Of a stretch of 64,000 bases of DNA, positions 17,136 through 26,811 are shown one piece after another. Below the pieces are notes generated by a model. That model saw only the letters and a list, made by a program, of their open reading frames with translations. It ran no database searches and was not told the DNA's origin. A program made the position numbers and the translations under genes. The stretch covers positions 1,671,501 through 1,735,500 of the forward strand of contig NC_014472.1 in NCBI RefSeq assembly GCF_000153165.2. Direction: 5' to 3'. This DNA comes from Maribacter sp. HTCC2170 (GTDB lineage Bacteria; Bacteroidota; Bacteroidia; Flavobacteriales; Flavobacteriaceae). Numbering within the stretch: position 1 is the first letter of the stretch; every line of letters starts with the position of its first letter.

Positions 17136-17669
17136 ATGATGAAGCAAAAGGAGTTCGATATTCCTTTCTCTGGATTGAAGCAAGGAAAACACGAGTTTGA
17201 TTATTATATTGAAAACAAGTTCTTTGAATCTTTTGGGTACGATGAGTTCAATGCTTCTCATGTCAATTTACATGTTGTTCTTCACAAAATGAGCACCATG
17301 TTAGAGTTATACATGCAGGCAGAAGGCTCAGTAAATGTATACTGCGATACAACAGGTGAACCTTTTGACCAGAAAATCTCTGGTGAGCTGGAGCTGGTGG
17401 TAAAGTTTGGTGACGAATATAATGATGAGAATGATGAAATTTTGATTATTCCCCATGCCGAACATCAAGTGAACATAGCGCAATACATTTATGAAATGTT
17501 GGTTTTAGCGGTTCCACAGAAAAGGGTGCACCCTGGAGTATTGGATGGAACTTTAGAATCTGAAACGTTGAAGAAACTAGAAGAGCTTAGTCCAAAAGAA
17601 GAAAAAGAAAATAAGGAAGATACTGATCCCAGATGGGATGAATTAAAAAAGTTACAAACGGATAAATAA
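17136..17669 (+). CDS. yceD: YceD/DUF177 family protein upstream of ribosomal protein L32
   Basis: A 177-residue acidic protein. The family is linked to 23S rRNA metabolism and is almost always encoded directly before rpmF, as here (6-base gap). The N-terminus FDIPFSGLKQGKHEFDY, the middle CDTTGEPFDQ and the later AVPQKRVHPG near the C-terminus fit the family. The last 35 residues are highly charged (KEEKENKEDTDPRWDELKKL). An ATG at 17139 is an equally possible start. The zinc-ligand cysteines seen in some homologues are reduced to one. Confidence 0.88.
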   Translation: MMKQKEFDIPFSGLKQGKHEFDYYIENKFFESFGYDEFNASHVNLHVVLHKMSTMLELYMQAEGSVNVYCDTTGEPFDQKISGELELVVKFGDEYNDENDEILIIPHAEHQVNIAQYIYEMLVLAVPQKRVHPGVLDGTLESETLKKLEELSPKEEKENKEDTDPRWDELKKLQTDK

Positions 17670-17675
17670 ATAACG

Positions 17676-17873
17676 ATGGCACATCCTAAAAGAAAAATTT
17701 CCAAAACTAGGAGAGATAAAAGAAGAACACATTACAAGGCAGTAGCTCCAACAATTGCTAAGGATCCTACAACAGGAGAAATGCACTTGTTTCACAGAGC
17801 TCATTGGCATGAAGGTAAACTTTATTATAAAGGCCAAGTTCTTATTGACAAAACTGAGGAAGCCGAGGCATAG
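17676..17873 (+). CDS. rpmF: 50S ribosomal protein L32
   Basis: A 65-residue basic protein with the family start [20 protein letters not shown]. Where zinc-binding versions have CxxC pairs, this one has histidines and no cysteines ([16 protein letters not shown]), the zinc-independent form usual in Bacteroidota. It is co-transcribed with yceD and followed by a terminator. Confidence 0.96.
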   Translation: MAHPKRKISKTRRDKRRTHYKAVAPTIAKDPTTGEMHLFHRAHWHEGKLYYKGQVLIDKTEEAEA

Positions 17874-17898
17874 TTCTTTAAGTGAAAGTATATGTAAT

Positions 17899-17925
17899 CC
17901 CTGCTATTAATTAGCGGGGTTTTTT
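17899..17925 (+). terminator. Rho-independent terminator after rpmF
   Basis: CCCTGCTA (17899-17906) pairs with TAGCGGGG (17912-17919) over 8 bp with one G-T pair, then six T. It ends the yceD-rpmF unit and separates it from fabH. The remaining 160 bases before fabH are AT-rich, with no gene or clear promoter. Confidence 0.8.
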
Positions 17926-18086
17926 ATGGGGTGGATTTTTAGAATAACCTGAAATTCACTAATAAATGTCAAATACTTCAAAAATCCATAAACAATCACT
18001 TTTTAGTCAAAAAGTCGTAAAAAATCATTAATTTTCCCCACTTTTGACGCATTTTTGAAGGTTTTTGACACAAAAGAAATTCAAGT

Positions 18087-19085
18087 ATGACTAAACTTAC
18101 GGCGGCTATAACGGCTGTGGGAGGATATGTTCCCAAATTTATCATGACCAATAAAATGCTTGAAAGCATGGTTGATACAAATGATGAATGGATTACATCC
18201 AGAACTGGGATTAAAGAAAGAAGGGTTCTTAAGGATGAAGAGGGCAAGGGCACTTCTTACATGGCTATAAAGGCGGCCCAAGATTTGATCGATAAAAGAG
18301 GTATTGACCCTGGGGAGATTGATCTAATAATTGTTGCCACTGCTACACCAGATAGTTTGGTTGCCTCAACAGCAGCTTTTGTGGCATCAGAGATTGGGGC
18401 AACAAATGCATTTGGTTACGATTTATTAGCAGCTTGTTCCAGTTTTCTATTTGGAATGTCGACTGCGTCCAGTTTTGTACAATCAGGCATTTATAAAAAA
18501 GTATTGTTAATTGGAGCCGATAAAATGTCATCTATTATTGACTATACAGACAGGACCACTTGCATAATTTTTGGAGACGGTGCGGGTGCAGTACTTTTTG
18601 AACCAAACATGGAAGGTTTGGGTCTTCAAGACCAATATTTAAGGGCTGATGGTAATGGAAGAAAGTATCTTGGGATGGATGCTGGGGGCTCTTTAATGCC
18701 AGCTACTGAGGAAACAGTAAAAAACAGGAAACATTTCATTTATCAGGATGGTAAATCGGTATTTAAATTTGCCGTATCCAATATGGCAGATGTTGCTGCT
18801 AAGATTATGGAGCGCAATCAACTTACTGGTGATGAGGTTTCATGGTTGGTGCCACACCAAGCCAACAAAAGAATTATTGACGCTACGGCCAATAGGATGG
18901 ATTTGGACCATTCTAAGGTCATGATGAATATACATAGATATGGCAACACAACCTCAGCCACTTTGCCCTTGTTGCTTCATGATTATGAAGAACAGCTTAA
19001 GAAGGGAGACAATCTTGTATTCGCTGCTTTTGGAGGCGGATTCACATGGGGGTCCATTTATTTAAAATGGGCATACAACAAATAA
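18087..19085 (+). CDS. fabH: 3-oxoacyl-ACP synthase III (FabH)
   Basis: A 332-residue condensing enzyme that starts fatty-acid synthesis by joining an acyl-CoA primer to malonyl-ACP. The catalytic triad is complete: C117 in [12 protein letters not shown]257 in [11 protein letters not shown] and N287 in [12 protein letters not shown]. The fold motif [11 protein letters not shown] is present. It lies upstream of accB and accC, so primer condensation and malonyl-CoA supply are encoded together, and behind rpmF as in many bacteria, although a terminator separates the two here. Confidence 0.95.
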   Translation: MTKLTAAITAVGGYVPKFIMTNKMLESMVDTNDEWITSRTGIKERRVLKDEEGKGTSYMAIKAAQDLIDKRGIDPGEIDLIIVATATPDSLVASTAAFVASEIGATNAFGYDLLAACSSFLFGMSTASSFVQSGIYKKVLLIGADKMSSIIDYTDRTTCIIFGDGAGAVLFEPNMEGLGLQDQYLRADGNGRKYLGMDAGGSLMPATEETVKNRKHFIYQDGKSVFKFAVSNMADVAAKIMERNQLTGDEVSWLVPHQANKRIIDATANRMDLDHSKVMMNIHRYGNTTSATLPLLLHDYEEQLKKGDNLVFAAFGGGFTWGSIYLKWAYNK

Positions 19086-19113
19086 CCGATCAACTAAACT
19101 AAAATCATTTTCA

Positions 19114-19599
19114 ATGGATATTAAAGAAATTCAAAGCCTCATAAAATTTGTGGCAAAATCCGGAGCTAGCGAAGTAAAGTTAGAAACAGATGACATAAAG
19201 ATTACGATTAGGACGGGATCAACAAGTTCAAGTCCCGAAACTACAATTGTTCAGCAAATTCCAATGGCCCAAGCGGCAATGGCGCCAATCGCACCACCAG
19301 CTCAACAGGAAGCTGCGGCACCTGCAACTCCAGTTAAGGAGGCAGAGGATGACTCAAAATACATCACTATTAAATCACCTATTATTGGCACCTTCTATAG
19401 AAAACCATCACCTGATAAGCCATCTTTTGTTGAGGTTGGTACATCAATAGGACAGGGCGATGTTCTTTGTGTTATTGAAGCTATGAAGTTATTCAATGAT
19501 ATTGAATCAGAGGTTTCTGGTAAGATTGTGAAGATTTTGGTAGAGGATTCCTCTCCAGTAGAATTTGACCAACCATTGTTTTTGGTAGATCCATCTTAG
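19114..19599 (+). CDS. accB: Biotin carboxyl carrier protein of acetyl-CoA carboxylase
   Basis: A 161-residue protein. The C-terminal biotinyl domain carries IEAMKLFND with the biotinylated Lys125. A proline/alanine-rich swinging linker occupies about residues 48-75. The N-terminal domain ([20 protein letters not shown]) contacts the carboxylase. It is 28 bases after fabH and 70 before accC, in one operon. Confidence 0.95.
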   Translation: MDIKEIQSLIKFVAKSGASEVKLETDDIKITIRTGSTSSSPETTIVQQIPMAQAAMAPIAPPAQQEAAAPATPVKEAEDDSKYITIKSPIIGTFYRKPSPDKPSFVEVGTSIGQGDVLCVIEAMKLFNDIESEVSGKIVKILVEDSSPVEFDQPLFLVDPS

Positions 19600-19669
19600 T
19601 AAATTTTAAGTTGACAATTGGTGCTGACCACCAAAGAGACTTAGAGCTTAAAATTTAAAACCTAAAAAG

Positions 19670-21022
19670 ATGTTCAAAAAAATACTTATTGCAAATAGGG
19701 GCGAAATAGCGCTACGGATCATTAGAACCTGTAAGGAAATGGGGATAAAGACCGTCGCAGTCTATTCTAAAGCCGATGAAGAGAGTTTACATGTTAGGTT
19801 TGCAGATGAGGCCGTTTGTATTGGTCCTGCGCCGAGTAATGAATCATACCTAAAAATACCTAACATAATTGCTGCTGCCGAAATCACAAATGCAGATGCA
19901 ATTCATCCAGGTTACGGTTTTCTCTCAGAAAATTCTAAATTTTCTAAAATTTGTGCTGAGCACGAAATAAAATTCATTGGTGCATCAGGCGAGCATATTG
20001 ACCGCATGGGAGACAAGGCTTCAGCCAAAGAAACCATGAAAAAAGCCGGGGTGCCAACTGTTCCGGGTTCAGCAGGTTTGTTGAAAGATGTAGTTGAAGC
20101 TAAAAAGGTAGCAAAAAAAATGGGCTACCCGGTAATGATAAAGGCGACTGCAGGCGGTGGTGGTAAAGGCATGCGTGCTGTTTGGAGTGAAGATGCCATG
20201 GAAGACCTTTTCGAAAGTGCTGTTCAAGAAGCTACGGCTGCTTTTGGTAATGGGGGTATGTATATGGAAAAGTTGATTGAAGAGCCTCGCCATATCGAAA
20301 TTCAAATTGTTGGTGATCAATATGGTAAAGCATGTCACCTTTCTGAACGTGATTGTTCTATTCAACGAAGGCATCAGAAATTAACTGAGGAAACCCCTTC
20401 ACCGTTCATGACCGATAAACTTCGGGAAGATATGGGAAAGGCGGCTGTAAAAGCAGCGGAGTTCATTAAATATGAAGGTGCCGGGACCATTGAGTTTTTG
20501 GTAGATAAACACCGAAATTTCTACTTTATGGAAATGAATACCCGTATTCAAGTAGAACATCCCATTACAGAGCAAGTTGTTGATTATGATTTGATCAGGG
20601 AGCAAATATTGGTTGCTGGTGGAGTTCCTATTTCTGGGAAAAATTACTATCCTAAACTCCATTCTATAGAATGTAGAATCAATGCAGAGGATCCTTATAA
20701 CGATTTTAGACCTTCACCGGGTAGAATAACAACGCTTCATACTCCAGGGGGTCATGGTGTTAGGATGGACACCCACGTATACAGTGGTTATGTTATTCCA
20801 CCTAATTATGATTCAATGATTGCTAAATTGATTACAACGGCACAGACGCGTGAAGAGGCAATTAATAAAATGAAACGTGCTCTGGATGAGTTTGTAATTG
20901 AAGGGATTAAAACCACAATACCTTTCCATAGACAACTTATGGAACATCCGGATTATTTAGCTGGTAATTACACTACTAAATTCATGGAAGATTTTGAAAT
21001 TGACCCAGAAATGGAAGAATAG
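19670..21022 (+). CDS. accC: Biotin carboxylase subunit of acetyl-CoA carboxylase
   Basis: A 450-residue ATP-grasp enzyme that carboxylates the biotin on AccB. It starts with [20 protein letters not shown]. The glycine-rich ATP loop is [18 protein letters not shown]-type residues appear in [15 protein letters not shown], and the active-site stretch is [15 protein letters not shown]. Full length and intact. A strong terminator follows 7 bases after the stop and closes the fabH-accB-accC operon. Confidence 0.97.
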   Translation: MFKKILIANRGEIALRIIRTCKEMGIKTVAVYSKADEESLHVRFADEAVCIGPAPSNESYLKIPNIIAAAEITNADAIHPGYGFLSENSKFSKICAEHEIKFIGASGEHIDRMGDKASAKETMKKAGVPTVPGSAGLLKDVVEAKKVAKKMGYPVMIKATAGGGGKGMRAVWSEDAMEDLFESAVQEATAAFGNGGMYMEKLIEEPRHIEIQIVGDQYGKACHLSERDCSIQRRHQKLTEETPSPFMTDKLREDMGKAAVKAAEFIKYEGAGTIEFLVDKHRNFYFMEMNTRIQVEHPITEQVVDYDLIREQILVAGGVPISGKNYYPKLHSIECRINAEDPYNDFRPSPGRITTLHTPGGHGVRMDTHVYSGYVIPPNYDSMIAKLITTAQTREEAINKMKRALDEFVIEGIKTTIPFHRQLMEHPDYLAGNYTTKFMEDFEIDPEMEE

Positions 21023-21029
21023 ATAAAAA

Positions 21030-21057
21030 CCCTGACCAAACGGTCAGGGTTTTTTTA
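21030..21057 (+). terminator. Rho-independent terminator after accC
   Basis: CCCTGACC (21030-21037) pairs perfectly with GGTCAGGG (21042-21049) around the tetraloop AAAC, followed by eight T. A strong intrinsic terminator. Confidence 0.9.
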
Positions 21058-21066
21058 TATTAGAGT

Positions 21067-22182
21067 ATGAATCTTAGCTATTGGGAATATAAAACGTGGT
21101 TATCAAATGTTGATTTTACAATTGTCGGCAGTGGTATAGTTGGGTTAAATTGTGCACTTGCACTAAAAAATAAATTCCCAAAGGCAAAAATCTTGATTTT
21201 GGAAAAAGGAGTCTTACCACAAGGTGCAAGTACCAAGAACGCGGGATTTGCATGCTTTGGAAGCATTTCAGAGGTACTCTCCGACCTAGATTCACACGCT
21301 GAGGAAGAAGTGTTTCAATTGGTGCTGAAAAGATGGAAAGGCATTCAACTACTTCGACAGAACTTAGGGGATGATACATTGGATTTCCAACAGCACGGAG
21401 GTCATGAATTATTTGTAGATGAGAAAAGTAAACTGTATGAGAAATGTTTGGATAATTTAAAAAAAGCGAATAAGCTTTTGAACCCAATATTTGGTACCGA
21501 TGCATTTGAAACACAATCCAATAGATTTGATTTTAAGCGAATAAAAGAGAAATATATATCCAATATTCATGAAGGTCAAATTGATACGGGAAAGATGATG
21601 TTAGGATTGATGAACTTGGTATTATCAAAAGGGATTACAATTCTAAACACCATTGCAGTCGAGCAATTTGAGAATATTGGGAATAAAGTCTTGGTTAAAA
21701 CCAATGCCTTTGAATTTAAGACTTCAAATTTGTTCATTGCCACAAATGGTTTTGCCGCACAACTCCTTGACGAAAAAGTACTACCAGCGAGAGCTCAAGT
21801 GTTAATAACCAAACCAATTCCTAATCTCCAAATAAAAGGAACTTTTCATTTGGATGAAGGGTTCTATTATTTTAGGAATATTGAAAACAGAGTACTTTTT
21901 GGCGGCGGGCGTAATTTGGATTTCCAGGGTGAAGAAACCTTTGAACATGGTGAGACCCAACTAATACAAGATAAACTTGAAAAAATGCTTTCAGAAACAA
22001 TACTTCCTAATACCCCTTTTAAGATTGAACGAAGGTGGAGTGGCATTATGGGTGTTGGCTCAATGAAAAAACCAATTGTAAAGCAATTGTCCAACAATGT
22101 TTTTTGTGGTGTTCGTTTAGGGGGTATGGGTGTGGCCATAGGAAGCCAAATAGGTGATGATCTGGCCAATCTAATGGAGTAA
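21067..22182 (+). CDS. FAD-dependent oxidoreductase of the DAO family
   Basis: A 371-residue protein. The N-terminal Rossmann motif is TIVGSGIVGLNCAL (about residues 18-31) with the acidic LEKG end. The substrate-domain hallmarks of the glycine-oxidase/sarcosine-oxidase/PuuB-like group are GASTKNAGFACFGS, near 50-65, and the C-terminal IERRWSGIMGV and GVRLGGMGVAIG stretches that hold the flavin. It probably oxidises an amine or amino acid to an imine. The substrate is unknown. It is a monocistronic gene after the accC terminator. Confidence 0.85.
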   Translation: MNLSYWEYKTWLSNVDFTIVGSGIVGLNCALALKNKFPKAKILILEKGVLPQGASTKNAGFACFGSISEVLSDLDSHAEEEVFQLVLKRWKGIQLLRQNLGDDTLDFQQHGGHELFVDEKSKLYEKCLDNLKKANKLLNPIFGTDAFETQSNRFDFKRIKEKYISNIHEGQIDTGKMMLGLMNLVLSKGITILNTIAVEQFENIGNKVLVKTNAFEFKTSNLFIATNGFAAQLLDEKVLPARAQVLITKPIPNLQIKGTFHLDEGFYYFRNIENRVLFGGGRNLDFQGEETFEHGETQLIQDKLEKMLSETILPNTPFKIERRWSGIMGVGSMKKPIVKQLSNNVFCGVRLGGMGVAIGSQIGDDLANLME

Positions 22183-22322
22183 TTGGCCCTACATAATTAT
22201 TTTCTCACTATATTGTGACACCCCAAAATATTTAGCATTCCTCCATTTTCTTAGCCGTATTTAAAATTGACTGTAGTTCATGTTTTTATGTGACCAGTTG
22301 TTATGGGTTTTTATACAGATTT

Positions 22323-22955
22323 ATGGCAAAGGGAAATTTCAAAACTCTACTCACTATAGTGGTTCTCGGTTGTGTACTTGGTAGTTGTTCAACAACTAAA
22401 TCGAAGTATCAAAGAGAGTACACCCAAGTTTGGAAGGAAATAATCAAATCTGAGGCATGGAAGAATTCGTTGGTCGCCAAGAACAGTAATGAAAAGGAAT
22501 ATAATTCTGATTTTGTAGCAATTAATGAAGATGATGTCCTTGCAGATGATGGCTTATCAACGAAATTAAATTTGGAATCACTATTTGAAGAACGATTTCA
22601 TTCGTTGGTTTCGAGGGCATATTTTAAGATAATTTCGGAGGCCGAAAATGCAGACACTCGACTTTCTGCTGAATATGAAAGATGGAATCGTATGCAAGCG
22701 AATGAGGGCTTAAAAAAAGATCGGGATTTTAAAAAGAAATATGAGGTTGTGACCAAAAAATACCATGCGCATAAACAAATGCTTGAAGGCCTCAAGTCAT
22801 GGAATATATTCAGTGAATATAGGTCCAATGATTTGGATTTTTTCAAGGCCGAGAATAAAGTTGAGATTCAAAGTATGTATGATCAAGGGAGTACGGAGGA
22901 TCAAATGATCAGCTACTTGGTGTACAGATTGGCCGATTTGTACCATTATGAATAA
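22323..22955 (+). CDS. Putative lipoprotein of unknown function
   Basis: A 210-residue protein. I chose the ATG at 22323, since it gives a proper lipoprotein signal (TLLTIVVLGCVLGSC); an upstream non-ATG start at 22290 would put 11 residues before it. The mature part is charged and mainly helical, rich in Lys/Glu, with a central stretch WNRMQANEGLKKDRDFKKKY that may form a coiled coil. I do not recognise a family. It lies 26 bases before the Gre-like gene and may be co-transcribed with it. Confidence 0.65.
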   Translation: MAKGNFKTLLTIVVLGCVLGSCSTTKSKYQREYTQVWKEIIKSEAWKNSLVAKNSNEKEYNSDFVAINEDDVLADDGLSTKLNLESLFEERFHSLVSRAYFKIISEAENADTRLSAEYERWNRMQANEGLKKDRDFKKKYEVVTKKYHAHKQMLEGLKSWNIFSEYRSNDLDFFKAENKVEIQSMYDQGSTEDQMISYLVYRLADLYHYE

Positions 22956-22981
22956 TAAAGCTTCTAGTTAATCTACATAAT

Positions 22982-23440
22982 ATGAGTGAGATCGTTCTTA
23001 AAGAACAATTGTTAGATTTCTGTAAAGGTTTTGTAAACGAGAGAAAGGGACGCATTGAATCTCAGATAAAAGAAGTGCATGAAGCTTTAGGTTCTGAAAC
23101 CAAAAGCAGTGCCGGCGACAAACATGAAACTGGCCGCGCTATGCTTCAGCTGGAGCGCGAAAAGCTTGGGACACAGTTGGCCGAAGTTGAAAAAATGGCC
23201 AAAATCATTAATAAAGTAGATATCACAACTAAAAAAGATTCGGCTTCTTTAGGAAGTTTGGTTTGTACCGATAGTTCCAACTACTTTTTAGCAATATCGG
23301 CAGGCGAATACAAATCCACGGAAAAAAGGACCTATTGCATTTCAATGAATACACCAATAGGAATTATTTTATTAGGAAAAAAGGTCGATGATGTTATTGA
23401 TTTCAATGGAAATCAAATAAAGATTCTTCAGGTACTTTAA
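22982..23440 (+). CDS. GreA/GreB-like transcription factor family protein
   Basis: A 152-residue protein with a helical N-terminal hairpin and a C-terminal beta domain, the layout of GreA/GreB-type factors that enter the RNA polymerase secondary channel. The motif SSAGDKHETGRAMLQLEREK resembles the Gre-like coiled-coil loop, including acidic residues that could act at the active site. The C-terminal PIGIILLGKKVDDVIDFNG fits the FKBP-like domain. Homologues are often mis-annotated as 3-oxoacyl-ACP synthase; no such motif is present. Confidence 0.6.
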   Translation: MSEIVLKEQLLDFCKGFVNERKGRIESQIKEVHEALGSETKSSAGDKHETGRAMLQLEREKLGTQLAEVEKMAKIINKVDITTKKDSASLGSLVCTDSSNYFLAISAGEYKSTEKRTYCISMNTPIGIILLGKKVDDVIDFNGNQIKILQVL

Positions 23441-23503
23441 GATTGTATTTCGCTTTGATCCATCCTTTTGGAAATTTGAATAAAAACTATTTAATTGAAA
23501 ATT

Positions 23504-25114
23504 ATGGTTTACAAACATCACATTAGAACAAATGGAGTAGCATTCCTTACTGCATTTTTTATATCGATAGGAGTTTTTGCCCAAAAGAATGACACGAAAA
23601 TTTTGGTTCAGCCTTTTTTGCAGGATGCTACGCCAAGCTCTATTAAAGTGGTTTGGGAAACCTCGTCCGGTGAGGAAAGTATTGTTGAGTGGGGAGTAAC
23701 CCCAAAGGTAAAGAACAGGACACTGGGCAACTCACATAGTATTAATTTCTCTGATTCAAGGATCCATGAGGTCGAAATCAATGGTTTAAAGCGTTTTTCA
23801 GAATATTATTATAGAGTAAGGACCGAGAAAGCAATTTCTGATGTATACCAGTTTAAAACACCTCCTTTCGCTTCCGATGAGGAGTCGTTCAAAATTGTTG
23901 CTATGAGCGATATGCAGTACGACCACCAGAACCCAGATAAATTTGCCGAAATGGTGAATGAAGGGGTATTAAAATACCTGACTAAAGAATACGAAGGCAG
24001 CCTTCCCAATAATTTGGCGATGGTGATGATACCTGGTGATTTGGTCGAAAACGGTGCAAAATATCACCAATGGAAAAATCATTTTTTCAATCCTGCTGAA
24101 AAACTGTTTGCTGAGGTTCCAGTTTACCCAGTTCCTGGAAACCATGAAAGAAATTCTCGCTTTTATTTCAAATATTTTAGTCTTCCGGAAAATGGAACTG
24201 CCGCTTTTGCAGAGCATTGGTATTATAAGGATTATGGAAATACCCGCATCATTGGCTTAGACTCAAACGAAGGCTATAGGGACATTTCAGCTCAATTGGA
24301 ATGGCTAAAAGTCTTGTTGAAAAAAACAGCTGACGAGTCTTCGATTGATTTTGTGTTTGCACAATTGCACCACCCACATAAATCGGAACTATGGATTCCA
24401 GGAGAGGCTGATTTTGCAGGAAAAGTGGTCAAGCAATTGGAAGAATTCAGCACTAGTACTGGAAAACCCAGCATTCACTTTTTTGGACATACTCATGGGT
24501 ATTCCAGGGGACAGTCCAAAGGCCATAAACATTTATGGGTAAATGTAGCCACAGCAGGAGGTGCAATTGATAATTGGGGTGAATTTGAAGGAAGGGATTA
24601 TGAAGAATTTACAGTTACCCAAGATGAATATGGTTTTGTAATGGTAGAAGTTGATGGATCTAAGGATAACCCAAATTTTACCGTAAAGCGGATAAGTAGG
24701 GGTAATTCCAAACAATTTAGGGAGAACGAACTCAGGGATAGCATCACCATTTTTAAGAAGGGTAGCAAACCCAATGCGCCAAAGTCACTTAGTCCTAATA
24801 GTGAAACTGTGAAATTCAAGGGCATTACCTTGAAGGGAAGTGAATTCAAAAGTGATTATAAAAATAAATTTCATGCTGCATCGCATTGGCAAATAGCTAC
24901 TTCAAGCGATTTTAAAAAGCCGGTTGTTGACAGATGGAAACAACATGAGAATTGGTATTACGAAGCTAATCGCCAGAAAGATGATGACCTTTCAGATGAG
25001 TTGATTCTTAGATTAAAACCCAATCAGCAATATTATTGGAGAGTTCGTTACAGGGATCAAAATTTGAATTGGAGCGATTGGTCTGGTCTGGCCAAATTCA
25101 AGACTGAGGAATAA
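23504..25114 (+). CDS. Secreted calcineurin-like metallophosphoesterase with fibronectin-type domain
   Basis: A 536-residue protein counted from the ATG at 23504, with a signal peptide ending near GVFAQ. Residues about 35-120 form a purple-acid-phosphatase-like fibronectin domain (SSIKVVWETSSGEESIVEWG). The metallophosphoesterase motifs follow in order: MSDMQYD, GDLVENGAKYH, GNHERNS, LHHPHKS and FGHTHGY. A second beta-sandwich with repeated Trp residues (YYWRVRYRDQNLNWSDWSG) closes the protein. It probably hydrolyses phosphomonoesters or diesters outside the cytoplasm. It is convergent with the next phosphodiesterase-like gene (8-base gap). Confidence 0.87.
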   Translation: MVYKHHIRTNGVAFLTAFFISIGVFAQKNDTKILVQPFLQDATPSSIKVVWETSSGEESIVEWGVTPKVKNRTLGNSHSINFSDSRIHEVEINGLKRFSEYYYRVRTEKAISDVYQFKTPPFASDEESFKIVAMSDMQYDHQNPDKFAEMVNEGVLKYLTKEYEGSLPNNLAMVMIPGDLVENGAKYHQWKNHFFNPAEKLFAEVPVYPVPGNHERNSRFYFKYFSLPENGTAAFAEHWYYKDYGNTRIIGLDSNEGYRDISAQLEWLKVLLKKTADESSIDFVFAQLHHPHKSELWIPGEADFAGKVVKQLEEFSTSTGKPSIHFFGHTHGYSRGQSKGHKHLWVNVATAGGAIDNWGEFEGRDYEEFTVTQDEYGFVMVEVDGSKDNPNFTVKRISRGNSKQFRENELRDSITIFKKGSKPNAPKSLSPNSETVKFKGITLKGSEFKSDYKNKFHAASHWQIATSSDFKKPVVDRWKQHENWYYEANRQKDDDLSDELILRLKPNQQYYWRVRYRDQNLNWSDWSGLAKFKTEE

Positions 25115-25122
25115 GGCAAAAT

Positions 25123-26358
25123 TTATTTTTCATCTTTTACGATCCAAGTGTTGCCGTAATTATGCTTGCCTTCAACTACAATTTTGTATAAATTGGTAGG
25201 GATATTGCCAACATCAATTATAAACTCTTCTTCGCCCCCTTTAGCTTTGCCCATAAGTTTATATTCATCTTTATTACCTACTTCAAAATTATTGGTGGTG
25301 CTCAACCATATTTTTACTTTTTTATTTGGATCAAATGATTTCCATGAAACCCGTATTTTGTTTTCTGAAAGCACCGACCTAATATTGGCTGTTGAAAGCT
25401 CACCTGTTATGGGAATACCATCAATTTCAAAGTTTTGCTCCTTTGAAGGAGTCAACCCTAAGGATTTCAGCATACTGGGCATAATATCAACAATACCAGG
25501 CTGGTTACCCATAAAATAAGAATTCAAGTTTTTGGCATTGGTGACAATCCAGGTGAGACGTTCTCTTTCTGATTGGCCCCCATGCCCCTTTCCATTATCT
25601 TGAAGGCGACCATGGTCTGTAGTAATATAAATCTCCCAAGTTTCGCTAAAGAACTTTTTCCGATGCTCAATAGCATCCCATATTTTGCCGATTTGGTTAT
25701 CCATTATGCGAACAGCTTCGTAAAATTGTTCGCTATCCCCATATTTGTGCCCCATATCATCTGTATATTCCAAATAGACCCATGAAAGGTCCGGACCTTT
25801 TTCTTTGATATATTGATGGGTTTCATTAACTACATGTTCATCAATTTTGTGGATATACAATCGATCCTCATCATGTGGAAAGTTAAGTGTGTCCAATTCA
25901 AATCCATCAAAATGGTAGTCTAATTCAAAACCTCCGGTTTTCTTTAAACCCTCTCCTATTAATTTGGTGCGATTATCTAACCAAGTGGAGAAAATGGCTG
26001 TTTTAAGGTCTGGATTTTGTTCTTTGGCAAACCTAAAAATGGTCCAGTAATTATAATTGGGATTTTTAATCCCATTACCCCAAACATTATGCTTGTTAGC
26101 CCAAGTACCCGTCAAAAGACTGTTATATCCTACTGCAGAAATTGTGGGAGTCTGGGAATAGCCGTCTTTTTCTCCTCCTACATATGCTCGAGTGTAGCCA
26201 CCTACTTCAGAAATTGCATCTAGATTTGGAGTTTGGATTTTTTCCAGGACATCGGCAGAAATTCCATCGGCAATAACGAAAAGTACTTTAGTCTGGGAAT
26301 CTTGCGAAATACCAATAACGCTTATAAGTAATAGTATGAGTAGTAGAGGGTATTTCAT
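25123..26358 (-). CDS. Secreted alkaline phosphatase superfamily protein (type I phosphodiesterase/nucleotide pyrophosphatase-like)
   Basis: A 411-residue protein with a signal peptide ([15 protein letters not shown]). The metal site begins at [17 protein letters not shown], the central DDMGHKYG and [17 protein letters not shown] supply further Asp/His ligands, and [11 protein letters not shown] holds the region of the nucleophile. The C-terminal about 90 residues are a beta domain of its own. It probably cleaves phosphoesters in the periplasm; the substrate is unknown. The neighbouring metallophosphoesterase suggests a shared phosphate-scavenging role. Confidence 0.85.
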   Translation of the reverse strand: MKYPLLLILLLISVIGISQDSQTKVLFVIADGISADVLEKIQTPNLDAISEVGGYTRAYVGGEKDGYSQTPTISAVGYNSLLTGTWANKHNVWGNGIKNPNYNYWTIFRFAKEQNPDLKTAIFSTWLDNRTKLIGEGLKKTGGFELDYHFDGFELDTLNFPHDEDRLYIHKIDEHVVNETHQYIKEKGPDLSWVYLEYTDDMGHKYGDSEQFYEAVRIMDNQIGKIWDAIEHRKKFFSETWEIYITTDHGRLQDNGKGHGGQSERERLTWIVTNAKNLNSYFMGNQPGIVDIMPSMLKSLGLTPSKEQNFEIDGIPITGELSTANIRSVLSENKIRVSWKSFDPNKKVKIWLSTTNNFEVGNKDEYKLMGKAKGGEEEFIIDVGNIPTNLYKIVVEGKHNYGNTWIVKDEK

Positions 26359-26406
26359 TTTTTAATAGAATTTCCTATGAGTGTTTCACAGTAAATATCT
26401 AAAAAA

Positions 26407-26811
26407 TCAATCAATATCAGGCTTGCGACGGCTCACTTTTTTAAGTGCTGCTTTCTTCTTTGATTTCAGTCTTTTTTCGATTGATGATTTTGTAGGCCTT
26501 GATTTCTTACGTTTCTTTTTGACTTTCAGGGCATTTTCAAGTAATTCGAAAAATCGCTTGATTGCCAGTTCTTTATTTCGGTGTTGACTGCGATAATCAT
26601 CAGCTTGAAGAATTAAAATATTTTCCTTGGTCAATCTAGTGATTAGCTTTTTGGAAATACGTTCTTTTTCAATTTCGGAAAGTGCGTTTGAAGCTAAAAC
26701 ATCAAATGTCAATTCTATTTTGCTTGAAACCTTATTCACGTGCTGCCCACCGGCACCGCTACTTCGTATTGCCTTGAACTTTAATTCTTGAAGTAGTGTG
26801 CTTTTATCCAT
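26407..26811 (-). CDS. arfB: Alternative ribosome-rescue factor ArfB (peptidyl-tRNA hydrolase domain)
   Basis: A 134-residue protein that frees stalled ribosomes lacking a stop codon. The catalytic GGQ is at 21-23 in SSGAGGQHVNKVSSKIEL. The C-terminal tail, rich in Lys/Arg (KKRKKSRPTKSSIEKRLKSK), is the part that enters the empty mRNA channel. There is no codon-recognition domain, which separates it from release factors. Its start overlaps the end of the upstream ABC ATPase gene by 8 bases. Confidence 0.93.
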   Translation of the reverse strand: MDKSTLLQELKFKAIRSSGAGGQHVNKVSSKIELTFDVLASNALSEIEKERISKKLITRLTKENILILQADDYRSQHRNKELAIKRFFELLENALKVKKKRKKSRPTKSSIEKRLKSKKKAALKKVSRRKPDID

